7,470 bases of DNA, taken from assembly GCA_934845495.1 (NCBI GenBank), contig CAKWRB010000059.1, forward strand, positions 1 through 7,470, in the 5' to 3' direction. Both the position numbers and the translations under genes were made by a program. Positions 1 through 5,164 of the stretch are shown piece after piece. The notes under the pieces were generated by a model. That model was not told where the DNA came from, made no database searches, and was given only the letters and a program-made list of their open reading frames with translations. The DNA comes from an uncultured bacterium. GTDB lineage: Bacteria; Bacillota; Clostridia; Oscillospirales; Ruminococcaceae. Position 1 is the stretch's first letter, and each line of letters opens with the position of its first letter.

Positions 1-634
1 TCGGGCCAATAGGACCTTCAGCGCCGGGGATGCCGGCAGGCCCCTGCGGACCGGTAACGCTGATCAGATGATAGTCAGCAGAGCTGCCCGGTGTCCCGGA
101 AGGATTCTCTACAGCTGCCTGATAAAGGGAGCCGTTATAAAACAGCATCGCTCCCCGTGGATAAGAGACTCCAGGGGCGTAGGGGGTTACAGTTTCCAGG
201 CCAGCTCCAGCCGGGCCGATGGGTCCTGTGGGACCAGTGGGACCAACTACACCTTGTGGCCCCGCCGGACCGACTGGGCCGGTTGGCCCTGGGAGCCCCA
301 TCTCGCCCTGAACCCCCTGAAATCCCTGAGGACCTTGTGGACCCTGGGGCCCCTGTGGGCCCTGCGGTCCGGCGACACCCTGAGGAATCACAAAGTTGAG
401 TACAGGATTTTGGGCTGTCCCACTGTTGGTCACCTGGGCCTCCGTGCCCGGGGCACCGGTGATGGTCGTGCCGATGTGGATGCTGTCCGGGCAGGTGGGT
501 GTACAAGGGCATCCGCCCATATTGCAGCAGGAATTGCCGCAATTCTGGCAGGGTACACCACACTCCTGGCAGGGGGTGCCGCAGCTATCAGGCCAGAATC
601 CGGAGGAGCAGCCGGTGTTTCTGAAAATGTTCAT
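1..634 (-). CDS. Collagen-like (Gly-X-Y repeat) cysteine-rich surface protein, 3' end beyond window
   Basis: Seen: 211 complete codons from ATG at 634-632, with an AAAGGAG site 7 bases upstream, open to the left edge. Residues 1-50 carry 11 cysteines, including three tandem CGxPC-type heptads (18-38). Residues 52-85 form a lead-in ([10 protein letters not shown] ... [10 protein letters not shown]) of a kind that often precedes collagen tracts in Firmicutes. Residues 86-145 are uninterrupted Gly-X-Y triplets, mostly GPQ, GPT, GPV and GPI. Residues 146-194 are a non-collagen insert, and Gly-X-Y resumes at residue 195. Known: such bacterial proteins form trimeric fibres, for example BclA-type exosporium filaments. 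Inference: it is a spore-surface or envelope filament protein, with the cysteines cross-linking or anchoring the head. No signal peptide or transmembrane helix is visible, which fits mother-cell assembly onto a spore better than Sec secretion. The C-terminal domain cannot be seen. It is transcribed divergently from rplS. Confidence 0.9.
   Translation of the reverse strand, partial: MNIFRNTGCSSGFWPDSCGTPCQECGVPCQNCGNSCCNMGGCPCTPTCPDSIHIGTTITGAPGTEAQVTNSGTAQNPVLNFVIPQGVAGPQGPQGPQGPQGPQGFQGVQGEMGLPGPTGPVGPAGPQGVVGPTGPTGPIGPAGAGLETVTPYAPGVSYPRGAMLFYNGSLYQAAVENPSGTPGSSADYHLISVTGPQGPAGIPGAEGPIGP
200..379 (-). repeat. Gly-X-Y collagen triplet tract (about 20 triplets)
   Basis: Codons 86-145 of the minus-strand gene place glycine at every third position without a break. 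The 5' half is nearly pure GPQ; the 3' half is GPT, GPV, GPA and GPI. Proline fills most X positions, while the Y position is Gln or Thr rather than the hydroxyproline of animal collagen, as is usual for bacterial collagen-like proteins. A second tract starts at residue 195 (position 52) and runs off the window. Confidence 0.92.
521..583 (-). repeat. Three tandem 7-residue cysteine repeats in the collagen-like protein
   Basis: Codons 18-38 encode three consecutive heptads, [14 protein letters not shown] and CGNSCCN. This spaces cysteines alternately by three and two residues. The codons differ between copies (TGC/TGT, GGC/GGT), so the repeat is old or kept at protein level rather than a fresh DNA duplication. 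A metal-binding or disulfide-cross-linking role is inferred. Confidence 0.8.
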
Positions 635-685
635 AAGCAGTCTCCTTTATATAAAGTGCGCACAGCATAGCATTGCGCCTACCTT

Positions 686-713
686 TATGATATGGGGCAG
701 CTGCCAAAAGGTT
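686..713 (-). promoter_or_regulatory. Candidate sigma-K-type sporulation promoter of the collagen-like gene
   Basis: Read on the minus strand, AACC (713-710) matches the mACm -35 element of Bacillus sigma-K. After its AC dinucleotide come 16 bases and then CATATCATA (694-686), an exact match to CATAnnnTA. The expected transcription start would be near 678, giving a leader of about 45 bases before the ATG at 634. The spacer contains the perfect 10-base palindrome GGCAGCTGCC (696-705), possibly an operator. The match is by eye against the published consensus; a mother-cell promoter fits a spore-surface product. Confidence 0.55.
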
Positions 714-824
714 CCTGTCAGCAATCAGAACATCGAAACAGATACAGCAATGAACGATAATAAAGCGTGCAGGGGAGGAATCTCGCCGGATGGGCGGCTT
801 TTTAAGAAAAAGATGAGAAATAGC

Positions 825-853
825 TTGCATCTTCAATAAGAGTGTGCTATTAT
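825..853 (+). promoter_or_regulatory. Sigma-A-type promoter of rplS
   Basis: TTGCAT (825-830), a 17-base spacer and TATTAT (848-853) give a strong vegetative promoter. Transcription would begin near 860, leaving a leader of about 134 bases before rplS. That is long enough for the folded element described separately. Confidence 0.75.
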
Positions 854-859
854 ATTACA

Positions 860-993
860 GCATACTATGACCGCAGGATCAAAACAGGCTCTGCGGGGTT
901 TGATGCCCCACCAAACAGGTGGTGACATTAAAGCAGACGGTCCTCTGCCGAAACGGGAATGAACGTCTGTATATTTCAAGGAGGATGTAATAA
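860..993 (+). promoter_or_regulatory. Structured 5' leader of rplS, candidate L19 autoregulatory leader
   Basis: Seen: several self-complementary segments. CCGCAG (871-876) pairs with CTGCGG (891-896). CCACC (908-912) pairs with GGTGG (918-922) around a five-base AAACA loop. CAGACG (934-939) pairs with CGTCTG (964-969), closing just before the AAGGAGG site at 978-984. A competing hairpin, GCAGA (933-937) with TCTGC (944-948), excludes the last helix, and GGGG (895-898) with CCCC (906-909) competes with the first two. Known: Firmicutes rplS is often preceded by an L19 leader through which L19 represses its own synthesis. Inference: this is that element or a relative. I could not align it to the family model. 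Confidence 0.5.
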
Positions 994-1335
994 ATGGACG
1001 CTTTGAAGCTCATGGCAGAAAGCTGCATGAAGAAGGACCTTCCGGTCGTAAACGTAGGTGACACCGTTCGTGTCGGCGTTAAGATCAAGGAAGGCGAGAG
1101 AGAGAGAATTCAGGCCTTCGAGGGCACTGTAATTGCCAAGAAGCACGGCGGAATCGCCGAGACCTTCACCGTTCGCAGAGTTGCTCACGGCGTTGGTATC
1201 GAGAGAGTATTCCCCATTCATTCCCCTGCTGTTGCCAGCGTGGAAGTAATCCGCAGAGGTAAGGTTCGCAGAGCAAAGCTCTACTACCTCAGAGACCGCG
1301 TGGGCAAGGCTGCCAAGGTCAAGGAAGTCAAGTAA
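994..1335 (+). CDS. rplS: 50S ribosomal protein L19
   Basis: L19 is a 50S protein lying near the interface with the 30S subunit. The 113-residue product matches the usual family length (about 113-118) and carries the family core throughout: GDTVRV (22-27), [12 protein letters not shown] (33-44), [20 protein letters not shown] in the middle and [14 protein letters not shown] near the C-terminus. The ATG at 994 has AAGGAGG nine bases upstream; the next in-frame ATG, six codons later, lacks such a site and would shorten the conserved N-terminus. The gene has its own promoter, leader and terminator and so is monocistronic here, whereas in many Firmicutes it follows rimM-trmD. Its arginine codons are unusual for the window: 7 of 12 are AGA, rare in the neighbours, as expected of a very highly expressed gene. 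Confidence 0.98.
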   Translation: MDALKLMAESCMKKDLPVVNVGDTVRVGVKIKEGERERIQAFEGTVIAKKHGGIAETFTVRRVAHGVGIERVFPIHSPAVASVEVIRRGKVRRAKLYYLRDRVGKAAKVKEVK

Positions 1336-1348
1336 ATTCTGTGACGGC

Positions 1349-1385
1349 AAAAAGGAGCTTGTTAAAAGCTCCTTTTTTGTTTTTA
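1349..1385 (+). terminator. Intrinsic terminator of rplS
   Basis: AAAGGAGCTT (1351-1360) pairs perfectly with AAGCTCCTTT (1366-1375) around a GTTAA loop. Two more A-T pairs extend the stem at its base (1349-1350 with 1376-1377). The descending arm runs into a T-rich tail (TTTTTTGTTTTT, 1374-1385). It begins 13 bases after the rplS stop codon and separates rplS from rbgA. Confidence 0.93.
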
Positions 1386-1398
1386 TCTGAAAAATGTC

Positions 1399-1427
1399 TA
1401 TACAAGTTTCTTGATTTACGGTAGAAT
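1399..1427 (+). promoter_or_regulatory. Probable promoter of the rbgA-thrC operon
   Basis: TATACA (1399-1404), a 17-base spacer and TAGAAT (1422-1427) lie just after the rplS terminator and about 40 bases before the rbgA ATG. The -10 element matches the vegetative consensus at 5 of 6 positions and the -35 at 4 of 6. The position is convincing, the -35 element less so. Confidence 0.5.
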
Positions 1428-1467
1428 AATAAGATAGAGAATTGATATTGTAAGGGGAGTTTCAAAA

Positions 1468-2391
1468 ATGATAGATGCACAGTCCATCCAGTGGTTCCCC
1501 GGGCATATGGCAAAAACCCGCCGACTGATGGCAGCCAATCTCAAGTTGGTGGATATTGTGGTGGAAATCACCGATGCCCGGATCCCGCAGAGCAGCCGGA
1601 ACCCGGAGATCGATCGGATGCTGGGCCAGAAGCCTCGTATGATCCTGCTCAACAAATGTGATGTGGCCGACCCCAATCTGACTGCGCGGTGGTGTGAGTA
1701 CTACCATTCCCAGGGGATCCTCGCGATCCCCACTGACTGCAAGAGCGGGCGGGGGCTGAATGAGATCATTCCCGGCGCCCGTCAGGTGCTGGATGAGGTG
1801 ATGAAGCGCCGCCAGGCCAAGGGACTTTCCCAGAAACTGCTGCGCATGATGATCGTGGGTATCCCCAATGTGGGGAAAAGCTCGTTGATCAACAAGCTGG
1901 CAGGCAGCAAGCGCGCCAAGGTGGAGGACCGGCCCGGTGTCACCCGGGCCAAGCAGTGGGTGAGCATTGGCGGCGGGGTGGAACTTCTGGATATGCCTGG
2001 TGTTCTCTGGCCCAAGTTCGATGACAAGGAGGTGGGGGAAAAGCTGGCCTACATCGGCTCCATCAAGGACGAGATCCTGGATATCGAGCATCTGGCCATG
2101 CGCTTCCTGCAGACCCTGTCCGAGAACTATCCCAAGCTGCTCTGCGCCCGCTATAACCTCACCCCGGAGGAGATCGAGGATAAGGACGGCTTTGATCTGC
2201 TGGAGCTGGTGGGCCGCAAGCGCGGCATGCTGCAGTCCGGCGGTGTTGTGAACACCGAGCGTGCAGCTATCATGCTGCTGGACGAGTTCCGGGGCGGAAA
2301 GCTGGGCCGGATCACGCTGGAAAAGCCTCCGCGGTTTAAGCCTGTTTCCGAATCAGTCCCCGAAGATGAGGGGCAGGAAGATGCTGAGTAG
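1468..2391 (+). CDS. rbgA: Ribosome biogenesis GTPase RbgA (YlqF)
   Basis: RbgA drives a late step of 50S subunit assembly, the entry of late proteins such as L16, by GTP hydrolysis on the 45S intermediate. The 307-residue protein has the circularly permuted GTPase order G4-G5-G1-G2-G3. Visible motifs are the N-terminal WFPGHMAK (9-16), DAR (36-38), G4 NKCD (62-65), G5-like TDCKSG (89-94), P-loop GIPNVGKSS (131-139), G2 PGVT (156-159) and G3 DMPG (175-178), followed by the helical C-terminal domain and an acidic tail. Length is a little above the Bacillus protein (about 280). The ATG at 1468 follows AAGGGGAG (1452-1459). Its stop overlaps the next gene by 11 bases. Placement beside rplS and rnhB is the same as in Bacillus and links the gene to 50S biogenesis. 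Confidence 0.97.
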   Translation: MIDAQSIQWFPGHMAKTRRLMAANLKLVDIVVEITDARIPQSSRNPEIDRMLGQKPRMILLNKCDVADPNLTARWCEYYHSQGILAIPTDCKSGRGLNEIIPGARQVLDEVMKRRQAKGLSQKLLRMMIVGIPNVGKSSLINKLAGSKRAKVEDRPGVTRAKQWVSIGGGVELLDMPGVLWPKFDDKEVGEKLAYIGSIKDEILDIEHLAMRFLQTLSENYPKLLCARYNLTPEEIEDKDGFDLLELVGRKRGMLQSGGVVNTERAAIMLLDEFRGGKLGRITLEKPPRFKPVSESVPEDEGQEDAE

Positions 2392-3208
2392 TTCTACACA
2401 TAACCATACCACCTGGTGTGATGGAAAAAACACCCCGGAGGAGATGGCAGAGGCTGCCTGGAAACTGGGATTTACCGATCTCGGATTCTCCGGACATACC
2501 TATGTAGACTTTGCAGACTTTGGCATCCGGGACGAGCTGGCTTATGCAGCCATGCTCCGGCAGCTGGGCGAACAGTTTTCCGGCCGGATGCGCATCGCAG
2601 CCGGCATGGAACACGACTGGTACTATCCGGTGCTCCACCGGGAGGCCTTTGACTACATTATCGGCTCGGTACACGAGATCCAGAGCCCGGAAACAGGTAG
2701 GCGCTACATCATCGATGGTCCGATGTCCTATGCGGAAGCCTGCCGGGATGAGGCCTTCGGTGGGGATGGGATGGCCATGGCCCGCTGTTTTTATGAAATC
2801 ACGGCAGAAAATGCTGAGCGGTACCGACCGGATATCATCGGGCACTTCGATCTCCTTGTCAAAAACAATGCTGGAAACCGGCTGTTTGACGAGGAAAGCC
2901 GTGCCTATCAGCAGGCAGCGCTGGAAAGCTTGCATCGCTGCCTGGATACCGAGGCGGTATTTGAGCTCAACACCGGCGGGATTTTCCGGAAATACCGCAG
3001 CACCCCGTATCCGGCAGACTTTCTGCTGCGGGAGCTGTGCCGGAAGCGGGCCCGCCTGACCATCAATGCAGATGCTCACGAAACGGCAGCTTTGCGCTTC
3101 TGGTTTGAGGAGGCGCTGGAATTGTTGGAGACAGTGGGCTTCGGCAGTGTATGGGTGTGGGAAAATGGCTGCTTCCAGGAAAAAGGAATCCATGATTTGC
3201 AGCGATAA
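2381..3208 (+). CDS. PHP-domain phosphoesterase, HisJ/HisK histidinol-phosphatase family
   Basis: This family folds as a TIM-like barrel with a trinuclear metal site; characterised members remove phosphate from histidinol phosphate. Metal-ligand motifs are complete: HNH with DG (H7, H9, D14), SGH (H39), GMEHDW (E77, H78), SVH (H98), GHFD (H155, D157) and NADAH (D231, H233). The 275-residue length equals the family norm (Bacillus HisJ, about 268). I chose ATG 2381 because GAGGGG lies seven bases upstream and the HxH motif must be close to the N-terminus; in-frame ATGs at 2366 and 2261 would add residues read from the rbgA 3' end in a shifted frame. Start and rbgA stop overlap by 11 bases, implying coupled translation. 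No other histidine-biosynthesis gene is in view, so the true substrate could differ from histidinol phosphate. Confidence 0.88.
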   Translation: MLSSSTHNHTTWCDGKNTPEEMAEAAWKLGFTDLGFSGHTYVDFADFGIRDELAYAAMLRQLGEQFSGRMRIAAGMEHDWYYPVLHREAFDYIIGSVHEIQSPETGRRYIIDGPMSYAEACRDEAFGGDGMAMARCFYEITAENAERYRPDIIGHFDLLVKNNAGNRLFDEESRAYQQAALESLHRCLDTEAVFELNTGGIFRKYRSTPYPADFLLRELCRKRARLTINADAHETAALRFWFEEALELLETVGFGSVWVWENGCFQEKGIHDLQR

Positions 3209-3220
3209 AGGGGGGAGAAG

Positions 3221-3829
3221 ATGGCAGAACTGTTATTGGATCGGGAATACCATGCCCGGGGCATCCAGCTGCTTTGCGGTGTGGATGAGGCCGGGCGGGG
3301 ACCGTTGGCCGGGCCTGTGTTTGCGGCGGCAGTGATTCTGTCGCCGGACCAGGAGATCCCAGGACTCAACGACTCCAAAAAACTCTCGGAGAAGAAGCGC
3401 GAAGCACTTTATGATGTGATCCGTCAGGAAGCGCTGAGCTTCTGTATCGCATCAGCCAGTGAGGCGGAAATCGATGAACTCAACATTTTGGGGGCCACAT
3501 TTCTGGCCATGCACCGGGCGGTGGAGGGCTTATCCCAGCGGCCGGATCTGGTGCTGGTCGATGGAAACCAGGACCCCAGGCTGGAGCTGCCCACCGAGAC
3601 AGTGATCAAGGGGGATGCCCAGTCTCAATCCATCGCAGCGGCCTCGATCCTGGCCAAGGTGGCGCGGGACCGCTATATGGTGGAATTGGATCAGCAGTAT
3701 CCCGAATACAACTTCAGAAAGCACAAGGGCTATCCCACCAAGGAGCACTATGAGCGGCTGACTGAGCATGGTATTTTACCGGTGCATCGCCGCAGCTTTT
3801 TGAAAAAATTTACCGGGGGCCAGTCATGA
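3221..3829 (+). CDS. rnhB: Ribonuclease HII
   Basis: RNase HII cuts RNA in RNA-DNA hybrids and removes single ribonucleotides misincorporated into DNA. The 202-residue protein shows the catalytic Asp-Glu pair in [13 protein letters not shown] (D22, E23), the GRG substrate-binding signature (25-27), DSKKLS (51-56), third acidic residue D114 in LVDGN and fourth D132 in KGDAQS, followed by the conserved [12 protein letters not shown] block (139-150) and the [10 protein letters not shown] segment. Length is normal. ATG 3221 follows GGGGGAG (3211-3217), 12 bases after the preceding stop. The stop overlaps yraN as ATGA, so the two are translationally coupled. The rbgA-rnhB link is common in Firmicutes; the phosphatase gene interrupts it here. 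Confidence 0.98.
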   Translation: MAELLLDREYHARGIQLLCGVDEAGRGPLAGPVFAAAVILSPDQEIPGLNDSKKLSEKKREALYDVIRQEALSFCIASASEAEIDELNILGATFLAMHRAVEGLSQRPDLVLVDGNQDPRLELPTETVIKGDAQSQSIAAASILAKVARDRYMVELDQQYPEYNFRKHKGYPTKEHYERLTEHGILPVHRRSFLKKFTGGQS

Positions 3830-4206
3830 ATGCGCTGGGACGGTTCGGCGAGGAGTACACAGCCAGGTGGCTGCAGGACTCCGGCTGTACCGTTCTGGAG
3901 CACAGCTGGCGCCACGGGCACGGTGAGATCGATCTCATCGTATTGGAAGAGGAGACTCTCGCCTTTGTGGAGGTAAAAACCAGAAGCCCGAACTATCTGG
4001 TGCGCCCTGCTGAGGCGGTGGGAGCGGCCAAGCGCCGCAAACTCATAGAAACAGCAATGTATTATGTTTTGGAGCATCCGGAATACGCCGGTCTGCAGCC
4101 CCGGTTTGATGTGATGGAAATCGTCGCAGAACCGGCAGGTGATACCTGGCGCATTCTGGATCAGGCCTATTGGAAAGGAGCATTTGATATCAATGAATCT
4201 GTTTGA
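3826..4206 (+). CDS. yraN: UPF0102 family protein YraN (nuclease fold)
   Basis: This 126-residue protein belongs to the widespread YraN/UPF0102 family, which has the PD-(D/E)XK nuclease fold but no firmly established cellular role. The active-site-like residues are present: GEIDLI (E34, D36) and FVEVKTR (E49, K51), preceded by the N-terminal [12 protein letters not shown] helix. The length is typical. The start lies inside the rnhB stop (ATGA, 3826-3829), so translation is probably coupled; the upstream sequence is a run of G rather than a clean AGGAGG. The family is often next to rnhB, which suggests, without proof, a role in handling damaged or hybrid nucleic acid. Its last 14 bases overlap the dipeptidase start. 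Confidence 0.95.
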   Translation: MNALGRFGEEYTARWLQDSGCTVLEHSWRHGHGEIDLIVLEEETLAFVEVKTRSPNYLVRPAEAVGAAKRRKLIETAMYYVLEHPEYAGLQPRFDVMEIVAEPAGDTWRILDQAYWKGAFDINESV

Positions 4207-5119
4207 CTTGCACTGCGATACCATCACTCTCTGCAGTTCCAAAAACCTGGAGCTGCGCCACAACGACCTGCACATCAGCCTGGAGCGTCTGCCGGAGGGC
4301 AGCCGCTGGGGGCAGGCCTTTGCCATTTTCGTTCCGGATCAGCTCCGGGGCGAAGATGCTGTAAAATTCTTCCGGGATAATGTTCAGTTCTTCCGGGAGC
4401 AGGTGGAAAAGAACTCCGACCGCATTGTACAGGCTTCCAATTATGAGGAGATCTGCCAGGCATTTGATGCCGGGAAATTTGCTGCGATCCTCACCGTAGA
4501 GGGCGGCGCCGCCCTGGGCGGTAAGCTGGAGATGGTGGATGAACTGCGTCGCTGCGGCGTCCGGATGCTCACCCTTACCTGGAATGGTGAGAATGAGCTG
4601 GCCAGCGGTTCGGATACTCATGTGGGGCTCAAGCCCTTTGGTGTTGAGGCCGTGCGCCGTATGGAAGAATTGGGCATCCTGGTGGATGTATCCCACCTCA
4701 ATGACGAGGGCTTTGCCGACCTCTGCAAGGTGGCAACCAAGCCGTTTATTGCAACCCATTCCAACAGCCGCACCATCTGCAACCACTCCCGGAACCTCAC
4801 CGACGAGCAATTCTGCGAGATCCGTGACCGTGGTGGTTTGGTAGGACTGAATTACTACCGCTACTTTATCAAGGAAGACGGCATCTCGAACAACATCGAT
4901 GATCTGCTGGCTCATGTGCGGCACTTCCTGAGCCTGGGAGGCGAGGATGTCATCTGCTGTGGTTCTGACTTTGATGGCGCCGAGATCCCGGAATACCTGA
5001 ATGGACTGGACCGGGTGGAAAACTTCCGCAAGGCGATGCTGGACAGCGGTATCTCTCCGGAAATCACCCAGAAGATCCTGTTCGAGAATGCTCGCCGGTT
5101 CTTCGAGAAAAATCTGTAA
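4193..5119 (+). CDS. M19 family (membrane/renal-type) dipeptidase, cytoplasmic form
   Basis: Family M19 zinc enzymes hydrolyse dipeptides, some with a D-residue at the C-terminal side. In the 308-residue product the metal-site motifs are all present: HCD near the start (H7, D9), TVEGG (E103), DVSHL (H168), ATHSNSR (H189) and GSDFDG (D259). No signal peptide or lipobox precedes the first motif, so the enzyme is inferred to be cytoplasmic despite the family name. I chose ATG 4193 because HxD begins six residues later, AAAGGAG lies at 4174-4180, and an earlier in-frame ATG (4139) only adds residues from the yraN frame. Spacing to the Shine-Dalgarno is rather long (12 bases), and the 14-base overlap with yraN suggests coupling. 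Likely role: recycling peptide-derived amino acids; the substrate cannot be read from sequence. Confidence 0.93.
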   Translation: MNLFDLHCDTITLCSSKNLELRHNDLHISLERLPEGSRWGQAFAIFVPDQLRGEDAVKFFRDNVQFFREQVEKNSDRIVQASNYEEICQAFDAGKFAAILTVEGGAALGGKLEMVDELRRCGVRMLTLTWNGENELASGSDTHVGLKPFGVEAVRRMEELGILVDVSHLNDEGFADLCKVATKPFIATHSNSRTICNHSRNLTDEQFCEIRDRGGLVGLNYYRYFIKEDGISNNIDDLLAHVRHFLSLGGEDVICCGSDFDGAEIPEYLNGLDRVENFRKAMLDSGISPEITQKILFENARRFFEKNL

Positions 5120-5164
5120 CTTTTTCACTGGCTGCAACGGCTTGCACATGCATGGAGGTGCATT

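Larger units (their letters stand above)
635..993. other. Divergent intergenic spacer between collagen-like gene and rplS
   Basis: This 359-base spacer holds no credible gene. On the minus strand it contains the ribosome binding site (641-648) and the sigma-K-type promoter (686-713) of the collagen-like gene. On the plus strand it contains the rplS promoter (825-853) and the structured rplS leader (about 860-993). Roughly 715-820 has no assigned function; it holds only a short GC-rich hairpin followed by five T residues near 784-803, too weak to call a terminator. Confidence 0.7.

Noticed and set aside
135..563. Minus-strand frame of 142 codons inside the collagen-like gene
   Set aside because: It is a shifted frame of the collagen-like gene. 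The frame starting at 634 has the ribosome binding site and the perfect Gly-X-Y periodicity.
68..670. Plus-strand frames of up to 200 codons opposite the collagen-like gene
   Set aside because: They are complements of the GC-rich repeat with no start signal and no domain-like composition.
784..803. Short GC hairpin followed by five T residues upstream of the rplS promoter
   Set aside because: The stem is only four pairs and no plus-strand gene in view would need terminating there.
588..836. 82-codon minus-strand frame crossing the collagen-gene promoter and start
   Set aside because: No ribosome binding site, and it overlaps the promoter, leader and first codons of the real gene in another frame.
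985..990. Start-stop pair ATGTAA between the rplS ribosome binding site and start codon
   Set aside because: It sits one base from GGAGG, too close for initiation, so it is probably chance.
2261..2380. 40-residue N-terminal extension of the PHP protein
   Set aside because: It is rbgA coding sequence read in a shifted frame, and the conserved HxH motif should lie near the N-terminus.
2336..3193. 285-codon minus-strand frame antisense to the PHP gene
   Set aside because: Same register effect as the longer antisense frame; the plus-strand frame has complete metal-binding motifs and a good start site.
4139..4192. 18-residue N-terminal extension of the dipeptidase
   Set aside because: It is yraN coding sequence in another frame; the ATG at 4193 has an upstream AAAGGAG and places HxD at the expected position.
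5120..5164. Possible T-box or riboswitch controlling thrC
   Set aside because: The 45-base gap is too short, and no T-box motif or known riboswitch core is visible.
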